From positions 124,001 through 188,000 of the forward strand of contig NZ_JANYUY010000006.1 in NCBI RefSeq assembly GCF_025060755.1: a DNA stretch of 64,000 bases. The letters run 5' to 3'. Origin of the DNA: Paenibacillus doosanensis (lineage in GTDB: Bacteria; Bacillota; Bacilli; Paenibacillales; NBRC-103111). Positions 16,125 to 25,651 of this stretch are shown here, one piece after another (within the stretch, counting starts at the first letter, position 1; each line of letters opens with the position of its first letter). Position numbers and translations under genes: made by a program. The notes below the pieces were generated by a model. The model made no database searches and was not told the DNA's origin. It saw only the letters and a list, made by a program, of their open reading frames with translations.

Positions 16125-18641
16125 TTAAGGCATAATTTGGGCCAGCATGGAGACGAACTCGGCTCGGGACGCTTGCTGATCGGGCTTGAAGCTTCCGTCG
16201 GCATAGCCGGTAATCCAGCCTTCGGCTTTCATCTGCTTCAAGATGCCGACGCCCCAATAATCGTCATCCACATCGGTAAAAGGAACCGCTCCTCGCACTT
16301 TGCCCGATTTATTCATGCTTCGCGCAATCATGGAGGTCATCTCCATCCGGCTAACCGGCTGATCGGGAGCAAACGTTTGGTCAGGATATCCGTCAACGAT
16401 GCCGCTCTGCGCGGCTCGCGCAATATCCACATAAGCCCAATGACTAGGCGATACATCCTTATACTGAATGTTTTTTTGCTTACTGAGCTTAAACGCCCGG
16501 CTTAAAATGGCCGTCGCCTCCGCGCGGGTAATCGGAAGATCCGGGCGGAACGTGTAGTCGTCATAGCCGTTAATGATCTGCTTGCCGCTCAACTCAAGGA
16601 TGTTATCCTGCGCCCAGTGGCTCTGAATGTCGCTGTACCCGCCCAGCAGCGGTTCGGCATGGACGATCAGCTGATACAGATCGCGATCGAACGGCTCGCT
16701 CGCCGTCAGCTTCAAATAATACGTGCCTGAAGGCAGCCGCTGATGCAGCTGAATCGCGGTTTTACCGTCCCCGCTGCTGACAGGCTTCATGCTTCCGTCG
16801 TATAAGTTTGCAAACATAGTCACGCCGGACGGAATGTCCGTTATATCGGTTTGAACGTAGCTGTCGCCGGAAATCTGGAACTGGAACCAGTCGATATCGT
16901 CCGCCTTATCCATCAAGCCGGAATATTCCGTATCCAGCGATATCGTCGTCGATTGATACGATTTATTATTAGGCTCGTTAGGATCAATCTGCTTGGCGTC
17001 GTATTCAATATCCAGCGTGTACTCCCCCGTTACGGGAAACGCATATTCCTTCACGTTGCTCACGCGGATATAATAGCTGCCGGGAAACACCTCGGGCAGT
17101 ACCAGCATCTCCGTAACCCCGTCTCCGCCGTCATCGACCGTAACTCCCTTTTCTCCCTGCTTTTGCACGTATAATACGGGGTCGATCCTGGCCGTATCCG
17201 TGCTGAGACGGATCGTCAGCATACCGGATTGTTCCACGGGGAACTCAAACCAATCCTGGTCGTTCATCTGATGGAATGTGCCCTTGATCGTCTGACTTCG
17301 CGAAGGAATGACGTAAGCTTTGTACTGTTTATCGTTATCCTCAAACTGATCGGCGTAGATGTCGAAGGACGTCGTCAGCTTGTAAGGCACTTCTTCCTTC
17401 TTGCCACGGTCGCTCAAATGAAGCTGCAAATAACTGCGCCCTTTGCTTACTTTGAGCGCTACAGGCTTCCCGGGAGCGGCGGTTACTCCGGTAAACGTTC
17501 CTTTGGCATCCGTATGCTGAACGTCCACCGATTGTCCCGCTTCCAGATCGAAATTCAGATTGACCGTACCGTCATAAGGAGCGTCAAAATAAAACCAGTC
17601 CTGATCCGATCCGCCCGTAAACGAGGCTGCGATCATTTGGCTGACGGACAGCGCCTTCGCTTGATCTTTCCGGTTGTTCGGCTCATACATGTCGAGCAGC
17701 GGCGTCTCGGTCAAAGCACGGTCCGCCCTAAGCAGTCCGTAGCCGGTGACCGCGTCCCATCCGGGTACCATCAGGTCGTCCGCAGTTTGACGCAGCAGCT
17801 GGCGTATTTGGTAAGGCTTCATGTCGGGATATTTGTTCCAGACCAGCGCGGCGACCGCCGCCACTTGGGGAGCCGCCATCGAGGTGCCGTCCTTGTATTC
17901 GTACGTGCCGCCGAGCGCCGTAGTGAACACATCCCAGGGGGCGACCAGGTCGATCTCCGGACCCGAATTGGACCGGGTATCCGCAATATGATCCGGCGTC
18001 ATCCCCCCTACGGCGAGCACCGTAGAATAAGCGGCGGGATATCGTACCCGATTGCCTTCATTTCCCGTAGCGGCCACCAGCAGTACGCCCTTCTCCTCGG
18101 CATACTTGACGATATCGCTCATATATGTCGAATATTTATTTAATCCCAAGGACAATACGACAATTTTCGCGCCATGATCGATAGCATAACGAATGCCTTC
18201 GCCGAGCTTAGCCTCTCCGCCGGAACCGTCGGCCTCCAGCGCCTTGATTGGCATAATCTTGGCATTCCACAAAATGCCGGAGACGCCTTGATCGTTATTC
18301 GTTACAGCGGCGACGACGCCGGCCACGTTGGTGCCGTGCCCGTTATCGTCCTGAGGGGGCAGCTTCGGATTCATCAGATTGACTCCCGGAACCAGATTCC
18401 CCTTCAGATCGGGATGATTCAAATCGACGCCCGTATCGACGATCGCTATTGTAATATTCGGGTTTCCTCGAGTCACATCCCAGGCATCCGCAATGTGAAT
18501 TTCATTTAAGTATTTTTGCTTTTCTCCCAGCGGATCGTTAGCCGTCGCCCCCATCGCCTGTCCGGCAAAGGCAAACAGCATTACAATACCAATGACCCAA
18601 TGAACGAATCGGCGAGTAACGGTTTTATGTAACATGTCCAT
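16125..18641 (-). CDS. Cell-surface subtilisin-like (S8) protease with three SLH domains
   Basis: 838 residues. A signal peptide (about 1-31, ending AMG-ATA) is followed by a subtilase domain (about 45-320) with the full catalytic set: Asp69 (IVDTGVD), His102 (GHGTNV), oxyanion Asn193 (ATGNEGN) and Ser254 (GTSMAAPQ). Three beta-rich modules resembling pre-peptidase C-terminal domains follow (about 330-650), then three SLH domains (about 660-838) with TRAE/SRME/SRAE signatures. It is exported and bound to the pyruvylated wall polymer. No long propeptide is evident between signal and catalytic domain. AAGAAGGAA precedes the ATG. Its likely role is surface protein turnover or nutrient proteolysis. 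Confidence 0.93.
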   Translation of the reverse strand: MDMLHKTVTRRFVHWVIGIVMLFAFAGQAMGATANDPLGEKQKYLNEIHIADAWDVTRGNPNITIAIVDTGVDLNHPDLKGNLVPGVNLMNPKLPPQDDNGHGTNVAGVVAAVTNNDQGVSGILWNAKIMPIKALEADGSGGEAKLGEGIRYAIDHGAKIVVLSLGLNKYSTYMSDIVKYAEEKGVLLVAATGNEGNRVRYPAAYSTVLAVGGMTPDHIADTRSNSGPEIDLVAPWDVFTTALGGTYEYKDGTSMAAPQVAAVAALVWNKYPDMKPYQIRQLLRQTADDLMVPGWDAVTGYGLLRADRALTETPLLDMYEPNNRKDQAKALSVSQMIAASFTGGSDQDWFYFDAPYDGTVNLNFDLEAGQSVDVQHTDAKGTFTGVTAAPGKPVALKVSKGRSYLQLHLSDRGKKEEVPYKLTTSFDIYADQFEDNDKQYKAYVIPSRSQTIKGTFHQMNDQDWFEFPVEQSGMLTIRLSTDTARIDPVLYVQKQGEKGVTVDDGGDGVTEMLVLPEVFPGSYYIRVSNVKEYAFPVTGEYTLDIEYDAKQIDPNEPNNKSYQSTTISLDTEYSGLMDKADDIDWFQFQISGDSYVQTDITDIPSGVTMFANLYDGSMKPVSSGDGKTAIQLHQRLPSGTYYLKLTASEPFDRDLYQLIVHAEPLLGGYSDIQSHWAQDNILELSGKQIINGYDDYTFRPDLPITRAEATAILSRAFKLSKQKNIQYKDVSPSHWAYVDIARAAQSGIVDGYPDQTFAPDQPVSRMEMTSMIARSMNKSGKVRGAVPFTDVDDDYWGVGILKQMKAEGWITGYADGSFKPDQQASRAEFVSMLAQIMP

Positions 18642-19033
18642 GGTTCCTTCTTTACTTAATTGGAGTAGCTTTACTAATTCGATAAGGGGGGTGGGTTTCC
18701 TGCCGTATTTTCTGAAAACAAACTAGCAAATGATGGAGTTTTATTGAATGTCGTTTAAGGTTTTTTTAAGCTGCTCTTAAGCCTTCTCATTGTACCATTT
18801 ATCACAAGCCCAGTCATGTAATTTTAGCCCTAAAATAAGGCATATTAGCATCACTTTCGGCCGTTTTGACCGCTTTAAGCGAAATGAATAATTCACAGCT
18901 TCCATTCTATAGATTTATCGTTAAATCTGCGCTTCGTTTGTATTTTGGGCGGACTCTTTCAACACGAATTTCGAAGGCGGCCGCTATCACTTCTCTCCTT
19001 ACCCAGGGAAACCCGAAATTTTATAAATCCTGT
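18642..19033. other. Upstream region of the SLH protease gene
   Basis: Nearly 400 bases between the repeat element and the protease gene with no credible coding frame. On the minus strand TACAAT at about 18791-18796 could be a -10 with a poor -35 (TGACTG). The rest is A+T rich compared with flanking genes and looks like a long untranslated leader. Confidence 0.4.
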
Positions 19034-19177
19034 GAACAAATCCACCAAAAGCGACATGATGCTCTGAAGCTTATTCCGTCCGCATCCAGCCTACTAACCA
19101 TTCCTCTGGGATCGTTATATGGGTAGACATTACCTTCGGGGGAGCCCCCGGATATCCACACATCATTTCCTAAACAA
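19034..19177 (-). repeat. Interspersed intergenic repeat, copy D
   Basis: About 144 bp sharing most of its sequence with copies at 29.9, 45.8 and 58.2 kb, including GAACAAATC at the left, GAAGCTTATTCCGTCCGCAT, GGGATCGTT, GGAGCCCCCGGATATCC and CATCATTTCC at the right. It lacks two internal blocks of roughly 14 bases present in other copies. The closing stem CCACCAAAAGC (19042-19052) with ACCTTCGGGGG (19132-19142) is best paired in the minus-strand RNA. It adjoins the nuoN terminator. Confidence 0.85.
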
Positions 19178-19178
19178 T

Positions 19179-19220
19179 TAAAAAAGCCCAATCATCCTGA
19201 ACCGCAGGACAATTGGACTT
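19179..19220 (-). terminator. Rho-independent terminator of the nuo operon
   Basis: On the minus strand AAGTCCAATTGTCCTG pairs imperfectly with CAGGATGATTGGGCTT and is followed by TTTTTAATTG, 20 bases after the nuoN stop. Confidence 0.8.
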
Positions 19221-19239
19221 ATGTTCAGAAGCCTCAGCC

Positions 19240-20754
19240 TTAGCTGAAGAAAAACAAATCTTGCGTCAAGGCAAATATCCGGTCGATCCAGCCCAGCACC
19301 CATTGCGGCACGATCCCGAGCAGCAAGCTGGCACCCGCGCATAACCACAGGGTGATACCCAGCGGTACGGGCACGATGACGTCGCGGGACTCGAAGTCCG
19401 TCCGCATGAACATCTGACGGATAAACCCGAAGTAATAGTAAAACGAAGTTACGCTCGTGGCGATCATAACCGCCGCTAACCAGTAATGCTGCGTCTGCAA
19501 GGTACCCAGCATAATGAACAGCTTCCCGAAGAACCCGCCGGACAAAGGCAATCCCGCCAAGGACAGCAGCAGGAATACGGCAGCTACGGCCGTTCCGGGC
19601 GCGCGGTAGTACAAACCCGCCAAACCTCCGATCGATTCGTCGCCCGTGGAACGCTCTATAATCATAAGCAGAGCGAATATGCCGATGTTCATAAACAAAT
19701 ACGCAATCAAGTAAAAGGCGAATTCTGCGAAGTTCGTATAATGCACCATCGAAAATTGCGTCGAAATGGGAACCAGCAAATAACCCGAGTTGGCAATCCC
19801 CGAATAAGCCAGCAACCGTTTCAGGTTATTTTGCCTAAGAGCGGTGAAATTACCGAGAATCATTGCCGCCGCTGCGACAACCATAAGCGCGAGCAGCATA
19901 TCTCCATGGAACGGCAATTCCATTAACGAGCCGATTCCGAATATGCCATACAGCACTCGGAACAATATAGCGAAGGCCGCCGCTTTAGATACAACGGCCA
20001 GAAAAGCCGTTACCGGGGTCGGCGCTCCTTGGTAGACGTCAGGCGCCCACATATGGAATGGCGCCGCCGCTATTTTGAACCCGAAGCCTGCGAGCAGCAG
20101 GAAAAAAGAGACGTATAGGAACGGCAGCATCGCCTGCGCGTTTTGCCCGAGCGCGGTATTGATCTCGGCAATGCTGGTGGAACCGCTCATGCCGTACAGG
20201 AAGGACATGCCATACAAAATGATCGCCGACGAAATCCCGCCCAGCACAATATACTTGAACGATCCCTCGTTCGAACGCAGATCTTTCTTACGCATCGCCA
20301 CCAATATGTACGAGGTGATGCTGAGCAGCTCAAGACCGACGTACAGCGTAATGAGATCGCCGGAGGAAGCCATAATCATCCCGCCGAGCGTAGCCGGCAA
20401 AAGCAGGTAATAAAACTCGCCGACATGCGGCACTTCCTCTTCCTTCACGGTGCCGAGACTCATGAACGTGACGAGGCCTGCGCCTGTGAGCAAAATCAGC
20501 TTCATGATACCGGCGAAATCGTCGATGCGATAGCTGTAATCCAGCAGCTGCTTCGGTTCGGCAGGATTCAAATAACCGATGACGAATAAGCCGGAGATGA
20601 CGATGCCGACCAGCGATAACCAACCCAGAATCGTCCGGTTCGTCTGCTTGGGCATCAGAAGATCGAGCAGCGATAAGATGACCGCAGCAATAACCAAAGT
20701 CAGCTCCGGTGCCAAGTATCCGAGATCGCTCCATTGGAGACGTAGTTGTTCCAC
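19240..20754 (-). CDS. nuoN: NADH-quinone oxidoreductase subunit N
   Basis: 504 residues, about 14 membrane segments, antiporter-like proton-pumping subunit of complex I. The core KLLAYSGIANSGYLL and the preceding conserved Lys-rich helices (PFHMWAPDVYQGAPT) identify it as NuoN rather than NuoL/M. GTG at 20752-20754 with GGGGG 8 bases upstream is the start; the nuoM stop is 4 bases before it. It is the last gene of the operon. Confidence 0.94.
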   Translation of the reverse strand: MEQLRLQWSDLGYLAPELTLVIAAVILSLLDLLMPKQTNRTILGWLSLVGIVISGLFVIGYLNPAEPKQLLDYSYRIDDFAGIMKLILLTGAGLVTFMSLGTVKEEEVPHVGEFYYLLLPATLGGMIMASSGDLITLYVGLELLSITSYILVAMRKKDLRSNEGSFKYIVLGGISSAIILYGMSFLYGMSGSTSIAEINTALGQNAQAMLPFLYVSFFLLLAGFGFKIAAAPFHMWAPDVYQGAPTPVTAFLAVVSKAAAFAILFRVLYGIFGIGSLMELPFHGDMLLALMVVAAAAMILGNFTALRQNNLKRLLAYSGIANSGYLLVPISTQFSMVHYTNFAEFAFYLIAYLFMNIGIFALLMIIERSTGDESIGGLAGLYYRAPGTAVAAVFLLLSLAGLPLSGGFFGKLFIMLGTLQTQHYWLAAVMIATSVTSFYYYFGFIRQMFMRTDFESRDVIVPVPLGITLWLCAGASLLLGIVPQWVLGWIDRIFALTQDLFFFS

Positions 20755-20758
20755 CGGT

Positions 20759-22387
20759 CTAACCCCCTATCTTCACTACGGATTGAATGAACTGATCGAA
20801 GCTGCTGACGGTTTGTTGCAGCGGATCGCTCAGCACCGCAGGATAAATGCCCAGCACAACGATAAAGGCAGCCAGAGTGACCATTGGAATGGCCTCCATC
20901 AGACGAGCGTCGCGCATACTGTCGGACGGGAGCGCTGGCGGCCCGTAGGTCATGCTGAGAACCCCCCGAAGGACATACACAGCGGTCAATATAACGCCGA
21001 CCGTCCCGACGACCGTAATGATTTTGGCGGTCTGGAACAAACCGACGAAAGCGAGAAATTCGCTGACGAATCCCGATAATCCCGGCAAGCCCAGCGAAGC
21101 CATCCCGGCCAGCAGCAAAATCCCGGAAAGAAACGGCACATTTTTGGCCAGCCCGCCGAGCTGGTCCAGCATCGTCGTCTGCGTCCTCTCGTAGATGGCG
21201 CCTACGAGCAGGAACATGAGGGCCGAGATCAAGCCGTGAGAGACAAGCTGGAATACGGCGCCGCTCATTCCTACCGTATTGAAGGCCGCGATCCCCAGCA
21301 GCACGATGCCCATATGGCTAATACTGGAATAAGCCAGCACCAGCTTAAAATCCTTCTGCACAAAAGCCAACACGGCCCCGTACAAAATATTGATAACCCC
21401 CAGCACCGCCAGTACCGTGGCCCATGCCGTCGCCTGCTCGGGAAAGAGCAGTACGCCGAAGCGGATCAAGCCGTAAGCGCCCATTTTCAGCAAAATGCCG
21501 GAGTGAATCATAACGATAGACGGAGGAGCTTCGGTATGGACCCGCAGCATCCACGTGTGGAACGGAAAAATCGGCAGCTTGATGCCGAACGCCACCAGCA
21601 GCATGATGAATAAGGTCCATTTCATCGCCCCGCTTAAGAAGAACGGGTTGCCCTCCAAATCGCCCTGATTGACGTAGGAGCCTTCGCCTTGGAACAGATG
21701 GCCTGTAATGACGCTTAAGTCGCCGCTGTAAAAGATCGATGTCCCGCTATCGTTGGACACTTGCCCGAAGCCCGCCGTACAAATAAGAATGAGAAAGGCG
21801 ATAAGCATGATGGCCGAGCCCAAACCGTTATACAACAAAAATTTGTTGGCCGCCCGTTCGCGTTCCATGTAGCCCCATATGCCGATCAGGAAAAACACCG
21901 GAATCAGCGTAACCTCGAAGAAGACGAAGAACAAGAACAAATCCTGCGCCATAAAGACGCCGAACATCCCGGTTTCCAGCAGGAGGAACAGAATGTAATA
22001 CGACTTCCATCTTTTCTTAATGTAGATGGATGCCAGAGCCGCCATGGAAGCGACCAGTGCGGTCAGGAATACCAGCGGCAGCGACAACCCGTCGACCGCC
22101 ATCGTGTACTTGAATTCAAGAAAGAACGACGTCATCTGATTCAAGCCCTGGGCTTCATGATTGAGCGGTATTCGAATCCAGCTGTAATCTTCCTTGAACT
22201 GCATGCCCTCCAGTTGGTGATTGAAGACCGCGTACAGCCATGCCGACAAAATCAGCGGAATGAAGGTCGCGGCAATTCCGACGGTCTTGATCCAGCGGCC
22301 TTGATGCTTCGGCACGAAGAGCAGCACCAGAACGCCCAGCAGCGGCGAGAAGGTTATCAGCGATAAAATATGTAAGCTATCCTGCAT
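20759..22387 (-). CDS. nuoM: NADH-quinone oxidoreductase subunit M
   Basis: 542 residues, about 14 membrane segments. The motif FFVFFEVTLIPVFFLIG carries the conserved membrane Glu, and KLPIFPFHTWMLRVHTEAP plus KLVLAYSSISHMGIVLLG are typical of NuoM. It is one of three antiporter-like proton channels of NDH-1. The start overlaps the end of nuoL by 11 bases, indicating coupled translation. Confidence 0.94.
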   Translation of the reverse strand: MQDSLHILSLITFSPLLGVLVLLFVPKHQGRWIKTVGIAATFIPLILSAWLYAVFNHQLEGMQFKEDYSWIRIPLNHEAQGLNQMTSFFLEFKYTMAVDGLSLPLVFLTALVASMAALASIYIKKRWKSYYILFLLLETGMFGVFMAQDLFLFFVFFEVTLIPVFFLIGIWGYMERERAANKFLLYNGLGSAIMLIAFLILICTAGFGQVSNDSGTSIFYSGDLSVITGHLFQGEGSYVNQGDLEGNPFFLSGAMKWTLFIMLLVAFGIKLPIFPFHTWMLRVHTEAPPSIVMIHSGILLKMGAYGLIRFGVLLFPEQATAWATVLAVLGVINILYGAVLAFVQKDFKLVLAYSSISHMGIVLLGIAAFNTVGMSGAVFQLVSHGLISALMFLLVGAIYERTQTTMLDQLGGLAKNVPFLSGILLLAGMASLGLPGLSGFVSEFLAFVGLFQTAKIITVVGTVGVILTAVYVLRGVLSMTYGPPALPSDSMRDARLMEAIPMVTLAAFIVVLGIYPAVLSDPLQQTVSSFDQFIQSVVKIGG

Positions 22388-24260
22388 GGATAAACCTCCT
22401 TCCTGCTATAGCCAGCACCAGAATGAGCAATCCGAGCAAAGTCGCAAGCCCGTAGGACTGCACCTGCCCGCTCTGGAGACGGGAGCCGACGCGCCCGATT
22501 CCGACGACCGAGTAAGCAGCCAGCCTCACGATGCCGTCGACGACATACTCGTCGAACAGATTTAAGATTAATCCGAGAAACTTCAAAGACCTGACGAAGA
22601 TCGCCTGATAAATCTCATCGATATAATATTTGCGGTTGAGCAGCCGGTATAGCCATGGCGCCCGGCTCGATACGACGTCGCTCGGAATCGATTGCTTCAC
22701 ATAGATCAAATAGCCGAGCCCGATCCCCAGCAATCCGACCACCGTAGACAAGATCATCACGACGGCGTTCGCATGCTCTTCCTCCGCATGACCGGTCAGC
22801 CAAGTGCCGAGCCACGGGCTGAACGGCGTGAACACGAATCCTGCGACAACGGCCAATACCGCCAACACGACAAGCGGCAGCGTCATGCTGGCCGGCGACT
22901 CGTGCACCTTCTCCTGATGCCGCGGTTTGCCCAAGAAGACGAGGAAGAACAGCCTCGACATATAAAAGGCGGTGAAGAAGGCGGCAATGAGGCCGACCCA
23001 GAACAGCAACGGGCTATTCGCATAAGCTTCCGAAAGAATGGCGTCTTTGGACCAGAAGCCCGAGAACGGAGGAATTCCTGACAGCGCCAGCGCGCCGATG
23101 CCGAACGTCCACGCCGTTATTTTCATTTTCCGGCCGATGCCGCCCATCTCGTGAATATCCTGCGTATGCACGGCGTGAATGACGCTGCCCGCGCCGAGGA
23201 ACAATAACGCCTTAAAGAACGCATGAGTGAAAAAGTGAAAAATCCCGGCCGTGTAAGCAACCGAAGTCCCGATCCCCAGCGCCATCATCATGTAGCCAAG
23301 CTGACTAACGGTGGAGTAGGCAAGTATCCGCTTAATATCGTTTTGCGCAATCCCTATCGTAGCTGCAAAAATCGCCGTAAACCCGCCTATACACGCAACT
23401 ACCGTCAGCGCCGCCGGAGACGCCTGGAATACGTCGAAGGTGCGCGCCACCAGATAGACGCCCGCCGCAACCATTGTCGCCGCATGGATCAGCGCACTGA
23501 TCGGCGTCGGCCCTTCCATCGCGTCAGGAAGCCACGTATGCAGCGGAAACTGGCCGGATTTGCCGACCGCTCCGACAAAGATCAAGATGGCGATCCATGT
23601 GGCCATGCCGCCGGATATTTTGCCGCTGCTGAACGCATTATGAATGGACGTGAAGTCTAGCGCATGATTCGGCATCGCCCAGAACAGCAGCAAAATCGCG
23701 ATCAAGAGACCTACATCGCCGATTCTTGTCACGATAAAAGCCTTTTTGGCTGCGGCGCGAGCTTCCGGCTTGAAGTACCAGAAGCCGACCAGCAGGAAGG
23801 AACATACGCCCACCAGCTCCCAAAATATATACAGCTCCAGCAAATTTTCCGAAATGACAAGCCCCAGCATAGAGAACGTAAACAAGGCTATGTATGCAAA
23901 AAATACGTTGATCCTCTCGTCGCCGTGCATATACCCTTTGGAATACAAATTGACCAGCAAGCTGACCAGCGTCACGATGACGAGCATCAGCGCGTTTAAA
24001 TTGGTCACTTCAAATCCCATATTGAAGGAAAACGTACCGAGATTGATCCAATGCAGCTTATTCCACGTATAATCTTCAATTTGCCCGCCCAGCCGTTCGA
24101 TGAAAATGAGCAGAGACACGACAAACGAAGCGAAAACCGCAACAATGCCGATATAAGCGCCCGCTTCTTTCAATTGACGCCCTACTGCCGTCAGGAGCAG
24201 AAACGAAAGCAGCGGAAACAACGGGATAAGCCAGGCATACTGCGAGTAGGCCGATATCAT
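22377..24260 (-). CDS. nuoL: NADH-quinone oxidoreductase subunit L
   Basis: 627 residues, about 15-16 membrane segments plus the long lateral helix at the C-terminus. Motifs include YIFWELVGVCSFLLVGFW, SGQFPLHTWLPDAMEGPTP and KRILAYSTVSQLGYMMMALG. It is the distal proton-pumping subunit. TAGGAGGAGG precedes the ATG. A strong intercistronic hairpin separates it from nuoK. Confidence 0.95.
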   Translation of the reverse strand: MISAYSQYAWLIPLFPLLSFLLLTAVGRQLKEAGAYIGIVAVFASFVVSLLIFIERLGGQIEDYTWNKLHWINLGTFSFNMGFEVTNLNALMLVIVTLVSLLVNLYSKGYMHGDERINVFFAYIALFTFSMLGLVISENLLELYIFWELVGVCSFLLVGFWYFKPEARAAAKKAFIVTRIGDVGLLIAILLLFWAMPNHALDFTSIHNAFSSGKISGGMATWIAILIFVGAVGKSGQFPLHTWLPDAMEGPTPISALIHAATMVAAGVYLVARTFDVFQASPAALTVVACIGGFTAIFAATIGIAQNDIKRILAYSTVSQLGYMMMALGIGTSVAYTAGIFHFFTHAFFKALLFLGAGSVIHAVHTQDIHEMGGIGRKMKITAWTFGIGALALSGIPPFSGFWSKDAILSEAYANSPLLFWVGLIAAFFTAFYMSRLFFLVFLGKPRHQEKVHESPASMTLPLVVLAVLAVVAGFVFTPFSPWLGTWLTGHAEEEHANAVVMILSTVVGLLGIGLGYLIYVKQSIPSDVVSSRAPWLYRLLNRKYYIDEIYQAIFVRSLKFLGLILNLFDEYVVDGIVRLAAYSVVGIGRVGSRLQSGQVQSYGLATLLGLLILVLAIAGRRFIHAG

Positions 24261-24297
24261 GAATTTATGTCCTCCTCCTACAAGTTTGCGTCAGCAA

Positions 24298-24322
24298 GCT
24301 TACCTCGGGCTCCCGAGTAAGC
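24298..24322. repeat. Intercistronic hairpin between nuoK and nuoL
   Basis: GCTTACCTCGGG (24298-24309) pairs with CCCGAGTAAGC (24312-24322) with one bulged base. There is no T-run, so it is more likely an mRNA processing or stability element than a terminator. Confidence 0.55.
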
Positions 24323-24335
24323 CCGCGCCCGCAAG

Positions 24336-24647
24336 CTATCGTTTCAACGAATCCATTTCGTTGACATCCGTCGTTCCTTTGTTGCGGTAAAACGCAATCA
24401 AAATCGCTATGCCGACCGCAGCCTCCGCCGCGGCTATCGTAATGTTAAACAGCGAGAAAATTTGCCCCGTCAGGCTAGGCTGAACGCCCAGCTTGGAGAA
24501 GGCGACGAGATTCAAATTGACGGCATTGAGCATAAGCTCGATGGAGAGCAGCACGATCACCGCATTTTTTTTGGATAAAGCGCCGTACAAACCGATACAA
24601 AACAGGATGGCAGCAAGAGTCAAATATGGGGTTGCCGATCCGGCCAT
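24336..24647 (-). CDS. nuoK: NADH-quinone oxidoreductase subunit K
   Basis: 103 residues with three membrane helices and the conserved buried glutamates in [15 protein letters not shown] and [13 protein letters not shown]. It couples quinone chemistry to the antiporter subunits. I use ATG 24645-24647 with GAGGA 8 bases upstream; the longer frame would run into nuoJ and adds 13 unconserved residues. It starts 4 bases after the nuoJ stop. Confidence 0.94.
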   Translation of the reverse strand: MAGSATPYLTLAAILFCIGLYGALSKKNAVIVLLSIELMLNAVNLNLVAFSKLGVQPSLTGQIFSLFNITIAAAEAAVGIAILIAFYRNKGTTDVNEMDSLKR

Positions 24648-24651
24648 GCTT

Positions 24652-25176
24652 TTAGTCCTCCTCTCTCTTCGCCACGACGATCGCACCGATGAAGGCTACG
24701 GTCAAGAGCACCGACATCAGCTCGAACGGAATGACATGCCGTTGGAACAGCAGCTTGCCGATCTCCAGCGTGTTGTCCTCCGCCGCCTTGAACTCGCCGC
24801 CGGGCAGCGTCACGTTTTGGATCGCATAGAAGAGAATCCCGAACAGCGCCAGCGCGCCGATAAACAGCAGCGTGTTATAGACCGGACGCTTCGGCTCCTC
24901 TTCTTCGCCCTGATGCTTGGTCATCATAATCCCGAAAATCATCAGAATCGAGATGGCTCCGGCGTAAATGAGCACCTGCACGAAGGCGACGAACTCCGCA
25001 TTCAGAATGACGTACAAGCCGGCCAGGCTGATAAACGTCAGCGCCAAGGCAACTACCATGTGGACGACCTTATTGAAGCTGATCATGAAAATCGCTCCGC
25101 CTATCGCCATCAGGGCAAAAATGAAGAAGGCGATATTTTCACCGCTTGACAGAAACGCCGCAATATTGGCCAGCAT
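24652..25176 (-). CDS. nuoJ: NADH-quinone oxidoreductase subunit J
   Basis: 174 residues, five predicted membrane helices, with the family core [20 protein letters not shown]. It forms part of the membrane arm near the quinone cavity. The start is ATG 25174-25176, preceded by AGGAGGGG; a longer frame reaching 25227 would overlap nuoI and lacks a ribosome site. The nuoI stop is 1 base upstream of the start codon. Confidence 0.93.
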   Translation of the reverse strand: MLANIAAFLSSGENIAFFIFALMAIGGAIFMISFNKVVHMVVALALTFISLAGLYVILNAEFVAFVQVLIYAGAISILMIFGIMMTKHQGEEEEPKRPVYNTLLFIGALALFGILFYAIQNVTLPGGEFKAAEDNTLEIGKLLFQRHVIPFELMSVLLTVAFIGAIVVAKREED

Positions 25177-25177
25177 C

Positions 25178-25621
25178 TTATTTCGCCCCTCCTTTCGGAA
25201 GCGCCGAATTGTTCTCCTTGCGCACATTCACATTGTTCTCGTTCAGCCACTGCAAATTTTTGAACAAATCGTCGCGGCTGTATGCGCTCAGCTCAAAGTT
25301 GTTCGTCATGACGATCGCTTCGGTCGGGCATACTTCCGTACACAGGTCGCACAAGATGCAGATTTCAAAGTTAATATCGTACGTGTCGATCACCTTGCCC
25401 TTTTTTTCGGGGTCGGGGTTCGGCTTGCCGGTTAATGTAATGCATTCCGTCGGGCAAATGCGCGCGCATTGATTACAGACGATGCATTTGTCAGGATCAA
25501 AATGCTGAATGCCTCTGAACCGGTCCGGCATCTCCAAGGGGACGTCGGGATACGCATAGGTCACTTTTTTCTGCGTCATGCTTTTCAGGGTAACGCCGAG
25601 ACCTTTGACTATGCCTTTCAT
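25178..25621 (-). CDS. nuoI: NADH-quinone oxidoreductase subunit I (two 4Fe-4S clusters)
   Basis: 147 residues. Two ferredoxin-type motifs, CIVCNQCARICP (about residues 48-59) and CILCDLCTEVCP (about 92-103), hold clusters N6a and N6b on the way to the quinone. It is in the connecting module of the peripheral arm. Because NuoE, F and G are absent, this subunit or NuoB/C/D surfaces must accept electrons from an unidentified donor. Confidence 0.95.
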   Translation of the reverse strand: MKGIVKGLGVTLKSMTQKKVTYAYPDVPLEMPDRFRGIQHFDPDKCIVCNQCARICPTECITLTGKPNPDPEKKGKVIDTYDINFEICILCDLCTEVCPTEAIVMTNNFELSAYSRDDLFKNLQWLNENNVNVRKENNSALPKGGAK

Positions 25622-25651
25622 GATTTCTCACCCTTTCCAAAGCATCATGGT